In this document: positions 49,420 through 59,819 of the stretch, piece by piece
How positions within the stretch are numbered: the stretch's first letter is position 1
Layout: the number at the start of each line of letters is the position of its first letter
DNA from: Aspidiotus rigidus
Lineage: Eukaryota > Arthropoda > Insecta > Hemiptera > Diaspididae
DNA: 64,000 nucleotides
Direction of reading: 5' to 3'
Assembly: GCA_035079385.1 (NCBI GenBank)
Contig: JAVHKY010000004.1
Span: forward strand, 15,531,001-15,595,000
Made by a program: the position numbers and the translations under genes
Notes under the pieces: model-generated
The model's database searches: none
Told to the model about the DNA's origin: nothing
Seen by the model: the letters and a program-made list of their open reading frames with translations, nothing else

Positions 49420-49755
49420 AAAATTTTTGCAAGTCCAACAAGTATGAAAATATTTTCAAGTCCAACAATTGGAAAATAATTCCAAGTCCGATAGTTGAAA
49501 ATAATTCCAAGTTCAACAATTGAAAATATTTCCAAGTCCGAGAATTGAAAATGAAAAATTTTACAAGTCCACTTATGAAAATATTTCAAGTCCCACCATT
49601 TGAAAATAATTCCAAGTCCAACAGTTGAAAATATTTCAAAGTCCAACAGTTGAAAATAATTCCGAATCCAACAGTTAAAAATATTTCAAAGTTCGAGAAT
49701 TGAAAATGAAAAATTTTACAAGTCCAAAGATGTACAAAAATATTGCCAAGTCCCG
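49420..49755 (-). repeat. Right-arm tandem repeats of foldback 2
   Basis: Inverted copies of the left-arm units: 'gaaaataattccaagtcc', 'gaaaattttacaagtcca' and variants. Confidence 0.85.
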
Positions 49756-49841
49756 CGGCATCACTCTTACTCGCCTCTTACTCCCAGTATGGCAGTAAAC
49801 CGACGCGGTAGCCCTATGTCGGTTACATAAAATAAACTCGC

Positions 49842-49850
49842 CTTTAACAC
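49842..49850. repeat. Target-site duplication of foldback 2, right
   Basis: CTTTAACAC, identical to 48132-48140. Confidence 0.9.
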
Positions 49851-50209
49851 AGGCTCTTAGGGAGAGTTGACATTAAAACTCATTTTTCTCCACAAATATC
49901 ACGTTTTTTGAAAAAACAAAGAGATGTGAATTTATTCCTTATAAAATGTGTACGTATGAGTAAATTGGTAAATTTTTTTCCTCATAAGAATACCTATATC
50001 GAATGCGACTCTGCGACATCTGGTGGGATAAATTATCGCAACGACTTCAGGGTGCCAAAATTTTCATAGCGTAAATGGTGGGTTAGCGATCCTGTATTTT
50101 TAGGGGTCTCTAACTGTTCACTTTTTAGGGCATTAAAACTAGGTATCGCTACTAGCGCGCCTATTCAATTCCAAAGGTCATCATCAGTCAACTCCAGGTC
50201 TCCAGGATA

Positions 50210-50660
50210 GCAATGTTCTAAACGAACAATGTTTACAACGCGTCTACAATATCTTCAAAACGTGTTTAAAACATACAAAAAAGTCAAGATTATATTTTAA
50301 ACAGAAATATCTTTAAAACGTGTCTTTTTTAATACATACATTTAAAAATTATGAAAACCTTGTTTTTTCATCCCTATTTTCGTTATTTTGCTTCACTAAA
50401 AATGAATATTCGACAAGTCTTCCGGGGTTGAAAAAGTAGAAAAAACATTAGAACGTTGTTTAAAACGATGTTTAAAACCAATGTTAAAACATCTTTGAAA
50501 CATTTGAAATATGCTTAAAACAATAGTTAAAACTCCGGAAATGTGTCTCAACTTATAATTAAATGATTTAAAACGTCTTTAAACGATGTTTACAACATTC
50601 AAGACACGTTTGAACAAGTGATTGAAAACCATCATTTAAAACATGTTTCAAACATGAAAT
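50210..50660. repeat. GTTTAAAAC-rich degenerate repeat
   Basis: Variants of GTTTAAAAC or CGTGTTTAAAAC recur about every 15-35 bases. Because the word is near-palindromic no orientation can be given. Confidence 0.6.
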
Positions 50661-50683
50661 CTGTTTCAAACAAAAAAAAAACA

Positions 50684-50800
50684 TGATAATTTTTTGAAAA
50701 AGGCTTTATTACCACAAGTATTGAAATGATACAATAAAAAAACACTACGTTTCGCTACCAGTCTGGGTAGCTTAATAAAGCCGTTTTCAAAAAATTATCA
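50684..50800. mobile_element. 117-bp MITE or hairpin
   Basis: The left end TGATAATTTTTTGAAAA continues 'aggctttatta'; the reverse complement of the right end is TGATAATTTTTTGAAAA continuing 'cggctttatta'. That makes about 28 paired bases around a ~60 base loop. Flanks show no clear target duplication. Confidence 0.75.
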
Positions 50801-50829
50801 GTTATTAGTGCTCCCACGTATAAAAATAA

Positions 50830-51620
50830 ATTTTTCCTAAAAAAAAAACATGTTTTTTTTTTTTTGCTACTCTACTAAAAACCCCAGAAAGTCATCTGAA
50901 GAATCCAATTAACTTGATAAGGCTGCCTGTTTTTCCCGGTCAACAACTAAAAGCCCTATAAACAATAAAATTTAAAACTGGATCAGGACAATTTTCATGT
51001 TTGAATTTTGATCGAGTCACATCAAAACAATTCAACAAGAAACCCATTTGACGGGATAATTTAGAGAACCAAATTCGTGGAGTGTAAGATTTTCTACAAG
51101 TCGACATCTTCTCTCACAAAAATCGGTGATTTGATTTGAGGAAAGTTTCTATCTCTCCTGTTTTTGTTGTGCGCGATACTAGCGCTGACCAACTAGAATT
51201 AGCTAATGTACAATTCATTGCAGAGTATTGCAGCCAAAATATTCATCTTTGACTTTTGGCTCAAACTTGCGACCTTAAAAAATACTTATCTATTTTGGCT
51301 GATTGATGTAATTAAAAATTTAAGGACAAAAGAAATGATCAGGAGAATTGGATCTTTGTTTGATCAACACATAACTCACCCTATCTGTCGAAAATAACGT
51401 TATAAGAGTCGAGTTCAACAGAACAGAAGCAAACATAGTTAATAGGCTACATCAGCTGATACAGGAAGGTCATCATCTTTTGCTTCATCCTTTACAATAG
51501 CCCATGCTGCCCATAAGGTTATCCAAAGAATCTAGTGACTTCAAAAATGCTGCATACTTGGGTGTCGGCCATCCGCTAGGAGCACATATAATAGACAGCC
51601 ATGTCGTCTGGAAAGAAGCC
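50830..51620. other. No gene recognised
   Basis: Contains 'tgcgcgatactagcgctgac' at 51169-51188, also seen at 28708-28727, and a phrase near 51410 shared with 47800. Otherwise unassigned. Confidence 0.4.
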
Positions 51621-51623
51621 TCC

Positions 51624-51855
51624 GGCTGATGGTAGAGCAGTATAGTTTCACACAGGTAAACCGGACCGCCATACTGGACCTAAGAAGACACGCGGAAGGT
51701 TCAAACAACGCCGAGAAAAACGTTCTTGTCCTTTAGCGCACGTTGTTCCACACAATTTTGCAGGGTCGTTTAAATCTTCCGCTTGACACTCTGAGGTCCA
51801 ATATGGCGGTCCGGTTTAGTTGTGGGAAGCTACACTGCCCTACTGATGGCTGCAT
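51624..51855. mobile_element. Hairpin element with ~85-bp imperfect inverted arms
   Basis: The left arm 'gctgatggtagagcagtata' ... 'aaaccggaccgccatactgg' ... 'acgcggaaggttcaaac' is mirrored by the right arm, whose reverse complement reads 'gccatcagtagggcagtgta' ... 'aaaccggaccgccatattgg' ... 'aagcggaagatttaaac'. The spacer holds 'tgtggaacaacgtgcgctaa' in reverse. No coding frame. Confidence 0.75.
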
Positions 51856-51899
51856 CGTCTTTTGATGACGTCAATGCAGAACTTGAATACAAGTGCAGC

Positions 51900-52570
51900 C
51901 ATCAGCTGGAGGCCTTACTCTAGACACGATGGCTGTTCATTATATCTCCCTTCTTTAGTGTCTCAACCAAGTCAGGAACAAAGCTATTTGGCCGAAGAAA
52001 TAAAGAACAAAATTTGTAGAGCATTGAAGCTTCATTTGCTAGGAGCTACAATCGACAAAATTGAAAACAGGAAGAGAACCATTTCCCCATTTAAATGTTA
52101 CTTGAGTCATCTTAAATAAATCAAGAACGAAGCCTTTTCATGAGGAAATTATGAGAAAAAAATTTGTAGAGCGTAGGATTTCCATCCGCCAGGAGCACTA
52201 CCATCGAAAAAATTAGAAAAAGGATTAGGATGACTTTTACAACTGAATGTCAACTTAGTTATCTCAAACTAGGTCATGAAAAAAGCTATTTGGCGGGAAA
52301 ATTAGGAGAGCATTCAATTTCCCTCCGCTATAGGAGCGCTCTGATCGACAAAATTGAAAACGGGATCAGGACCATTTTTCCTTTTGAATGTTAATTGAGT
52401 TATCGCATAATGAGTCAAAAATAGAGCCGTTTAGCGGGAAAATTATGAGAGAGAAATTTGTAAAGCGCAAAATTTCCATCCGCCATGAGTGCTATCATCG
52501 ACAAAATTGGAAATGGGATCGCAATGTTGAAATTTGTAGAGCGTAAAATTTTCTATACATGATACTTTCC
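51900..52570 (+). repeat. ~145-155 bp tandem repeat, about four diverged units
   Basis: Each unit has 'aaattatgagagaaaaatttg', 'tagagcgtaaaatttccat', 'ccgcca.gagygct', 'atcgacaaaattg' and 'gggatcagga', starting near 51992, 52146, 52296 and 52437. The 85-codon frame at 51862-52119 runs across the first unit and is not a gene. Confidence 0.75.
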
Positions 52571-53125
52571 CATGAAAATTTATTTTGATAGATTCAGGGG
52601 AAACTTCGGGAAACTTCTATCCACCACTCGTACCACTCGTCGATTGCCTCTAGGATTGACCCAACATAATTGGAGTTTACATCTATAACTCATCCCACCG
52701 GTCAAGTTTGATCTTTAGAGCCAAGTTCAAGTGACAGAGGGTAAAATAGATAGTCACTACATCAAATGATATGAGAAGATCATCATCACCTAATTCATCC
52801 TATCTTGTCGATGAAGCTACAAAAACTTAGGAACTATAGGCAACAAGAACCGAGGTGACGGATTTCGTTGTTCGTTGCCTACAGAACTCACGGACTGCTT
52901 CCTACATAAACGAGCCCTTAGTTTACTGTGACTAAATTTTCTTCTTATACAATGCAATAGTAAGCCAAACTTTCGTCTACTCGCCTTCTCTACGGCTAGA
53001 AAGCCACTCTTTATCAAACCGCAGACTGGATATACTACATTATCGTTTTGTAATCGTTCTGGTCATACACAACTCAAAACCCTTATCAACTTGAAGGAAC
53101 TGCAACATACCTAGTCTGTAATATA
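52571..53125. other. No gene recognised
   Basis: Sequence between the tandem repeat and the LINE end. A phrase near 52715 ('agagccaagttcaagtgaca') repeats one near 47800. No coding region recognised. Confidence 0.4.
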
Positions 53126-53129
53126 TCGT

Positions 53130-53650
53130 TTCCTCGCACTTCCAATTCCTCCCCTCACGCTCAGATCTCTCCAAACACATCAACAAATTCATCACTCAAG
53201 CATGGTTCACTCATTGGTCTGATCTCAAATCACCCTCAAACAAACTAGCCCAAATTAAAAATATTCCGACCGCATGGGACTCTTCAAATCTGTCAACACG
53301 CAGAGAAGAAATAGTCATCACCCGTCTCAGAATCGGCCACACCAGACTCACTCACACCCATCTCATCTCTCATCTTATGCCTCTCTCATGCCCTCACTGC
53401 GAATCTGAACACCCCCTATCCGTTCAACACATCTTCTGCTGCCCCAACTTGACCCAACTCCGTAATTCCTTATCCATCCCTCACAACCATACAGAAGCAC
53501 TTTCAGATCTCTTTCCCTCTATCCCCAACATATTCAACTTTTTACAACAAGCCAACTTCCTTTCCCGCATATAATCACACAATCTAGCCGAGCTCATAGC
53601 CCTGAAGGCAGGTTGCTAGTAGCTCGTTAATTAAAAAAAAAAAAAAAAAA
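53130..53650 (+). pseudogene. Jockey-like LINE 3' end with poly(A) tail, 5' truncated
   Basis: One open frame runs from about 53136 to the stop at 53572-53574: HINKFITQAWFTHWSDLK, IPTAWDSSNL, STRREEIVITRLRIGHTRLT, HTHLISHLMP, then CPHCESEHPLSVQHIFCCPN. The CxxC-H-C zinc motif after 'RLRIGHTRLTHxHL' is the C-terminus of Jockey/I-group LINE reverse transcriptases, and the protein ends ANFLSRI as these do. About 60 bases of 3' UTR lead to a ~19 base poly(A) tail (53632-53650). The frame is intact over 440 bases, so the copy is fairly young. No target duplication was identified. Confidence 0.9.
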
Positions 53651-54049
53651 ATCTCATCAGTAATTCTACTTATTGCAGGTAAAAATTGAATAAATGAAAA
53701 GAAGAGACTCAGGTAGAAAGACGGTGGCAACCTCGACAGTTATTAAAACAAGCACAACCTTCTAATTTTGTAAGATATGATAAAATCAAAAACTTTTTAT
53801 GACAAGATGCACGATTTTGATTTCAATAGGGCTACAAGTTTTTGAACCAAAGCCTGGCTGTCATTTGCTGATTGAAAAGTTTGAACTTCCTCGAAATCAA
53901 AGTCGTTGTTATGTCATTCGAGCCGACTTTCCAATATTTAAAAATTATTCTCACCTTTAATAATTTCGCCGCAAATGTCGTGCCTAAAACTCCTTTCGCG
54001 ATAAACATTTACGATAACTGATAAAGTCGCATTAACTTAACATTCTTAC
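53651..54049. other. No gene recognised
   Basis: Ordinary sequence between the LINE tail and the exon candidates. It may be intron of the minus-strand gene. Confidence 0.4.
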
Positions 54050-54084
54050 GTCGGAATTCGTAGCCATGTCACGCAACTCGTCAT
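54050..54084 (-). CDS. Candidate 35-nt exon, downstream of the membrane exon
   Basis: On the minus strand, acceptor '..ccgcgccgtag' to 54085 and donor 'gtaaga' from 54049. Joined in phase 1 to the preceding exon it gives DDELRDMATNSD, an acidic stretch such as follows a membrane helix. The intron between them would be 90 bases, a common insect size. The fit of phases supports the pair, but a 35-base exon could be chance. Confidence 0.35.
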
Positions 54085-54174
54085 CTACGGCGCGGCGGTA
54101 GACAAGGAAGCAATTTTTACAAATTGAAAAATCCATTGTAAATTGAAAAAAAAAAAAATAATAAAAACTTTTAC

Positions 54175-54265
54175 CACGAGGCTGAAGGTAGTTAGAGACA
54201 GCGGAATTCATCATCCAGACTGTCACGAATGCGAAAAAGCCGATGAACATCGCGGTATAGCAGAA
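54175..54265 (-). CDS. Candidate exon encoding a transmembrane segment, unknown gene
   Basis: Minus-strand exon of 91 bases with acceptor 'atgtgtacacag' and donor 'gtaaaag' after CTCGTG. It encodes 30 residues plus one base: FCYTAMFIGFFAFVTVWMM, then NSAVSNYLQPR. The first ~25 residues are a good membrane helix with a Trp-Met-Met exit and Asn/Tyr after it. The codons are GC-rich at third positions, unlike the AT-rich flanks. Upstream the frame could also begin with ATG at 54277, which would make this a first exon. No family was recognised with confidence. Confidence 0.45.
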
Positions 54266-54277
54266 CTGTGTACACAT

Positions 54278-55395
54278 TTACATATATAGGATCGTTATAT
54301 TACCTATATTCGCGAACTCATTTTTTTCCGTTCTCATTCTTTCGCTCTATTATTATGCGACACGTCACGAACACGACAGACGAATTCTACATACAATATA
54401 TCCCCTTTGTAAGCGTTTACATTTATCACTTTTGCAAACAGAATGTACGCACGACTAGCGTTGTAAATTTTCGAACCTATGATTGCCTATAAAAAGGTTG
54501 CGTTCCGCAGCAAATGTTAATTACCCGGGCGGTGGATGTTTTTTCGGGTATATAAAATGTGTCGTCACACATACACACATCGACTATCGGCGCCCCATCA
54601 TTTAATGAGCTTTTGTAACGACTCGTTACACCCTCGCCTTGCCGGGGGGTTACATCGCGTCCGGATTCCGGCTCGGCTAAAAATTTCGCGTATTTCAACT
54701 ATTCGACTATACACGCACACCCTCGGTACTTTGTATACATCCATCGCGATGAGTACAAATAGACGAGTACACGAGAGTTGAAAATAATACTATATTTCAA
54801 TATCGGAGATGCTTTTGTTTTTATACTGTACGTATATCAAATGCGACCTTTTCCGTTTTTCATTTGATTCGGGTAGCGGATTTGTCGAGCCGGCCGAGCG
54901 TTCTTTTAATTAACGAAAGCATATCCGCGCGGAAATTGATTTTTTACAACCGACAGCGACCCCCTCCCCTCGATAACAAATCGGCTACAGCGGATTCTCG
55001 TGCATTGATGTGCAATTTCATTTTACGTCGGAATTTAAAAGTATATACAGACAGAGGAGGAGGCGAAACCTCCGATATCGTATAATTTTATGGACTTTGA
55101 GCGAGTCCGATACAGATTAGCAAGAATTTATATACGTCTGTGTTCGCGCCCTCGCGTTAAAAAAATAAACTTTAATCGAAAGACATTATACCGCCGTTAA
55201 GCGAGAACATTACGTTGATTGAATATTAGAAATCATTTTTTTTCCCTCTTTTTCATCCATTTCAAAATTACTAGGGTGATAAAATCGCAGTTTTTTGTAT
55301 CCTAATCCAGCAAGCCAACGATAAAAATACCGAGTTATACGTTCTGTTCTCGTCAGGCTTCTCCAACAAGTCTTGGGAAATTATTTATCAAATTG
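54278..55395. other. Non-repetitive island, no further gene recognised
   Basis: CpG-containing ordinary sequence. Frames at 54536-54781 and 54864-55085 have no motifs or convincing splice sites. Confidence 0.4.
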
Positions 55396-55399
55396 ATCC

Positions 55400-56079
55400 T
55401 TTTGCGCAAGAACTCGCGATGAACCTTGTTGCCCGTCGATTCGATTTCTGGTCGACATCCAGGGTCGCGATAATCGACGTCGAATACCGAAAATTATTAT
55501 TCCATACTCTCTTCAAAGTCCTCGTCGAAATTGAATTCATATATTCATGTCGACGCCGATGTAAGGTTCGTCGACTCCATTTCCATTCAGGTCGTCTCCA
55601 ATTCGACTTCTCCATACTTTTCGTTGACCTGAAATTGACTGCTTTGTTGGGTCGATTTCAAGTAGATGTATAGTTCCCTGGTAATGTGCGTTGATCGACT
55701 CTAAATCGACCTCAAATCAATGTCGATCTGAAGTCGCTTTCGATTCGACTCCTCCAAATGTTTTTCTATTGACCTAATATCGATTCTATAAACCGTTGAA
55801 GTCAAACACGTGTATTGTGGCGTTCTGCATTGAAACCGCAAGCACCAAGCTTGCACATACCGCTAAACTTTTAATGATAGCAGACGCCACAAGGAAGCGC
55901 TCTTATTACTTAACCACTTCCCCGAATACTCGTGAACAGTCTGGAACATGTCGGTGTATATTACCAAGGAACTACTGCAAATCGACTTGGATTCGACTTA
56001 AAAGTCGGTCTCGAGTCGATTTTGTGTCAACTTCTTCAGATTTTTACATCGACCTCTAATCTATTGAAAAGGGGGGATA
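55400..56079 (+). repeat. TCGA satellite, left of hAT 2
   Basis: 'gggtcgatttcaagtagatg' leads to 'tggtaatgtgcgttgatcga', then 'gatctgaagtcgctttcgat' and so on. Part of the interior (55795-55950) is not satellite-like, which may be another small insertion. Confidence 0.8.
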
Positions 56080-56087
56080 CTCTAACG

Positions 56088-56801
56088 TAGTGGTTCTCGA
56101 ACTTTTGGAGGCTGCGGCCCCCTCCAGTGGCTCCTTCCTTTTCCGCCCCCCCCCCCCCCAAAAAAAAAAAATTATTGTTAAATGTCAAAAGACCAGAAAA
56201 AAAAATGGTGCAAACGCCGGAAATTCAAGCCAAAAGTCGAAAGCACAAGTATTAGGGATCTGATTATGTAAATTTCTTTACAGGTAGATGGGACTTGGAA
56301 AATTCTTTATTTTACTGTCCGAAATACCAATTTTGAAAGTCTACCAGAAAAAAAGAATAAATTATTCCAAAAAAAAGAATAAATTATTCTTTTTTGTCAG
56401 AAAATTTTCTCGATATTGTGGCTCCAATATTGTGACTTGGAGACAAGACCATGAATGTTCAAAAACATGGGGAGTTAAGCATACATATATAAAAAAAGTC
56501 ATTAAACCTTGGCGGACTTGCAGGTGATGAAAATGGGGAAACATCGACATCGATATTAGAGACAAAAAAAAAGGAGTGAAACTGTTCAAAAACTTGGATT
56601 TGCTGTAGAGAAGGAAAAATAAATTAATGACTGAAGATTAAAAAGAATAAGTATTAAGAGAAACGTTTTTCGCTATATCGTATATTCGTATTCTTCATTA
56701 GTTCATTGCATTCTCCATTTCTACTCGACTGGACCACTATTTTTGAAAAATTACTTCAGCCCCCTGACTGCCTCTTGAGGCCCCCAGTTTGAGAACCACT
56801 G
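56088..56801. mobile_element. hAT-type non-autonomous element 2
   Basis: The left end TAGTGGTTCTCGAACTTTTG is mirrored by the right end, whose reverse complement is CAGTGGTTCTCAAACTGGGG; both continue into 'gaggc'/'ggcctc'-like sequence. It is flanked by 'ctctaacg' (56080-56087) and 'ctctaaca' (56802-56809), an 8-bp target duplication with one mismatch, as in hAT elements. 714 bases, no transposase. A C15A11 homopolymer pair lies at 56145-56170. Confidence 0.85.
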
Positions 56802-56809
56802 CTCTAACA

Positions 56810-57480
56810 ACAAGTAAACCTAAAAAAGTTACAAAATACCGCAGAATGAAAATTAACGCGAAGCGCTTTCGGTTAAAAAAATATCATCAGCAGAGCCCGA
56901 ATTTCTCGGCATTTGTCGAATAATTTTAGTGTGTCCGAAAAGTATGAAAATGATATAGAAGTACGTATTGGGGGTAGTAAAGGCTAGGAAAAAAAATTCA
57001 TTTTGCCGAAAATTGCCGAAAATGGAATGAATGCCGAGAATTGGGTTTAAAACCGAAAAAGACCGAAAATGACCATTTTGTTAGATATCGTTTAAAATTA
57101 TTAAACTTCGGACAAAATTTGCTTAATTTTGCTTAAAATTCAGCAATTTTGATGAAAATTGGACAGTTTTTTTAGAAAATATTATTTTTAGTTCAAAGTT
57201 GAAAAATTAAAAATTTTGATTGAAAAATTGCTAGGATTTTTTATTGATCAGTTAAATCCCCAAAAATCGTTTATTTTGGTCAGAATCACGTAATTTTGGT
57301 CGTAAATTGAATGATTCTGATCGTGATTATGTAAAAACACTGAAAACGCATGTTTTTTCCTTTTTTTGTTTTTTTAAATGCCGAATAATGCCAAAAATGC
57401 GACATTGAGTGCCGGAACTTTCAACTTTTTGTGCCGAAAAATCCGGATTCTGATCATCAGCGAGAGAAAGGACGCATAAC
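56810..57480. repeat. CCGAAAA-rich degenerate repeat
   Basis: 'tgccgaaaattgccgaaaat', 'aaaccgaaaaagaccgaaaa' and 'gccgaataatgccaaaaatg' recur irregularly. No gene recognised. Confidence 0.5.
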
Positions 57481-57534
57481 CCCCCCCCCTTTTTTTTTTT
57501 CATTTTGAGTAGACGTAACTAAGAAGTTCTAATC

Positions 57535-58337
57535 GATTGCCTTGTTGGCTTGATTTTAAGTCGATTTATAGTTTTCTGGTAATGTGCGCTGATCGACTCT
57601 AAATCGACCTCATCAAATCAACGTTGATCTGGCGTTGTTTTCGACTCGACTCCTCTGAATGTTTTCATATTGCCTTAATATCGACATTCGATCGACGTCG
57701 ATTTGAAGTCGAACAGTGTATATCACAAATTCACACAAGAGACGATCTAGAGTCGATTTCGTGTCAGCTTCTCCTGATTCTTATCCTCTGTCGAAGTGAT
57801 TTCAAGTCTATTTCTTGTGCTCTGATAATGTGCGCTGATAGAATACAAATTGACCTTAGATCGACGTCAATCTGGAGTCGATTTCGAGTTGATTACTCCA
57901 ATCTGTTCTATCGATCAGAAATCGACTGCTCTGTTGAGTCGATTTCAAGTCGAATTTCTAATTTTCAAGGAGTGTACGCTGGTCGACTTTGGATCTACCT
58001 CGATGTGAAGTCGATTTCGACTCGATTTTTTCTATGGAGCGGAAGTCGACGGCTCTTTTACATCGATTGACGGTTGATTTTCTGTTTTCCGATAATGTAC
58101 GCTCATCAACTTCAAATCGCCCTTGAATCGAAGTCGATCTAGAGTCGACTTCGCCGAATTTTTCTGAAATCGACAGATTTGTAGATCTTGTAATGTGCGA
58201 TGGTAGACTTTAAATCAAACTCAAATTGATGTCAATCTGAAGTCGATTCCAAGTCGACCTCTTTAAATTTTTCTATTGACTCTAAATCGACTCCAGATTG
58301 ACGTCTATTTGAGGTCGATCTGTAGTTCTCTGGTAAT
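57535..58337 (+). repeat. TCGA satellite block
   Basis: Landmark '(t/g)ataatgt(g/a)cgctgatcg' near 57580, 57824, 57969, 58092, 58190 and 58330, each with TCGA-rich sequence between. The 148-codon frame at 57624-58070 lies inside it and is not a gene. Confidence 0.85.
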
Positions 58338-58344
58338 GTAGGCT

Positions 58345-58669
58345 TCAACGATAGTTTTTTTTCCCAAAAATTAACGATAGATTTGCTTAAAAAAAGTTGA
58401 TAGTATCGTCGATAGTTTGAAAATTGTTCCTTTTCTTTTCGTGCAATAAGCATGGCACAACGTTGCGTTTTTATGATTTTTTCTAGTCGCGTTCATTATT
58501 TGGCAACACTGAGGTGCATTCTTTGATAGCCTCTCAAAAAAATAACGATCAGGAGAAAGGTATATTTCTCACCTATAGCATGATCAATATTTTTTAAGAC
58601 CATCAAGACTGGAAAAAATTTGGAGACTATTGATATCATGAAACTATCAACTATCGCCGATCATTTTTA
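58345..58669. mobile_element. 325-bp insertion in the TCGA satellite with 7-bp duplication
   Basis: Satellite sequence '..tctggtaatgtaggct' stops at 58344 and resumes as 'gtaggctggtcgactt' at 58670. The duplicated GTAGGCT (58338-58344 and 58670-58676) is a target-site duplication. The inserted sequence begins 'tcaacgatagtttttttt', and near its right end 'actatcaactatcgccg' is partly inverse to it. No coding frame; family unknown. Confidence 0.7.
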
Positions 58670-58676
58670 GTAGGCT

Positions 58677-59190
58677 GGTCGACTTCAAACTGACGTCAAT
58701 CTGGAGTCGACTTCTTCAAATTTCCCTACCGACCTGAAATCGACTGCTCAGTTGGGTCGATTTTAAGTCGATGTGTAGTTCTCTGGTAATGTCTATACGG
58801 CGCGTTGGTCGACTACAAATCGACTTCAGATCGACGTTGACCTGAAGGCGATATCGACATCGATTTTCAGTCGACATTAAGCTCTAATATCAAGTGAGAA
58901 CTCATTATAGTCCTATCAAATTGTACGCTTAAAAATCCAAGAGATTTCAATGTCAACAACAAGTCTTTGGCCTCCAAGTAACGTACGCAGAACCGACGTC
59001 GATGTTTAGTCGACCTCAAATGTACCGGGAGTCGATTCAATTTTGACATCACAATGCTGAAAAGGAGCAACGCATCGATTTTGAATCGACTTTGAGTCAT
59101 TTTGAGCTAATTGATGGTTGACATTGGGCGGAACTGAATCGGCTCTTTGAGTCGACTCTTGATTGAAATAGCGAAACGATTTGGAGTCCA
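58677..59190 (+). repeat. TCGA satellite, continued
   Basis: Continues the block broken at 58337 ('gggtcgattttaagtcgatg', 'ttctctggtaatgt'). Confidence 0.85.
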
Positions 59191-59589
59191 CAAGGTTTAA
59201 ACTTTCGTCCAAGCAGCGGGACACTCCTGTGTTAGACAATATTTCATCGTCATTAAACCCAATCCTTTCCCTCCTGAAGTTCCTTTTTCTACCGCTGTAG
59301 AAGTTCTTGGCCTCTTTTTTCGCATCCGTGATTCATCCATGGCTGCACTTGTCGAAGAAATGAATGTCAAAAGCATTAGGGCGAGAATATTGTCCCGCTT
59401 CTTCACCGTACATAATTATAAAATCTTTTCTAGTTTGAATTTACCTGGAGACTATGGAGTACGTATAAAATGGTCCCGCTCTTGATTCAGTTCAAAATTT
59501 TGCCATCCATTTCTGCCTAACCCATTATATTGCCCATTGGCAAAAAAAAAAAAGTTTCCCAAAATTTAAGAACCCAAATGAAACCATTA
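59191..59589. other. No gene recognised
   Basis: Short ordinary sequence with an A run at 59540-59551. Confidence 0.4.
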
Positions 59590-59599
59590 CTCTTTGCAC

Positions 59600-59815
59600 G
59601 ACTCTCGTCTTACCCACCAACTTCAGACAGTTCCGCATTGGTCAAACCCGCCTGAAGCACGCCCATCTGCTTTCCAAACCTTTACCCTCTCTCTTGCGAA
59701 CATTGCAACCTGGAATAAACTATTCGCTTACCCCGTCCTAGCAACCCCCACAGCAATCGGCAATAACCTCCCTGCATCCTCTCCTACCTCCGAGCTGCCA
59801 ATTGCCATTTAAATT
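59600..59815 (+). pseudogene. Jockey-like LINE C-terminal fragment
   Basis: One frame gives FRQFRIGQTRLKHAHLLSK, the same block as 'RLRIGHTRLTHTHLI' in the copy at 53.3 kb. The expected zinc-motif cysteines after it are lost. A following 'aataaag' near 59841 may be part of the 3' end. Confidence 0.6.
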
Positions 59816-59819
59816 TTTT

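Larger units (their letters stand above)
48141..49841. mobile_element. Foldback element 2, Mutator-like (9-bp target duplication)
   Basis: The ends are GCGAGTTTATTTTATGTAAC on the left and its exact reverse complement on the right. The inverted match runs for about 100 bases ('ctaccgcg.tggtttactgcc', 'atactgggagtaagaggc'). Perfect 9-bp direct repeats CTTTAACAC flank the element, the length made by Mutator-like (MULE) transposases. Inside the termini both arms consist of diverged tandem 'ggacttggaaatattttc' units, forward at 48230-48840 and inverted at 49420-49750. No transposase frame is present, so it would be moved in trans. Confidence 0.9.

Noticed and set aside
57624..58070. 148-codon open frame
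   Set aside because: Entirely within the TCGA satellite.
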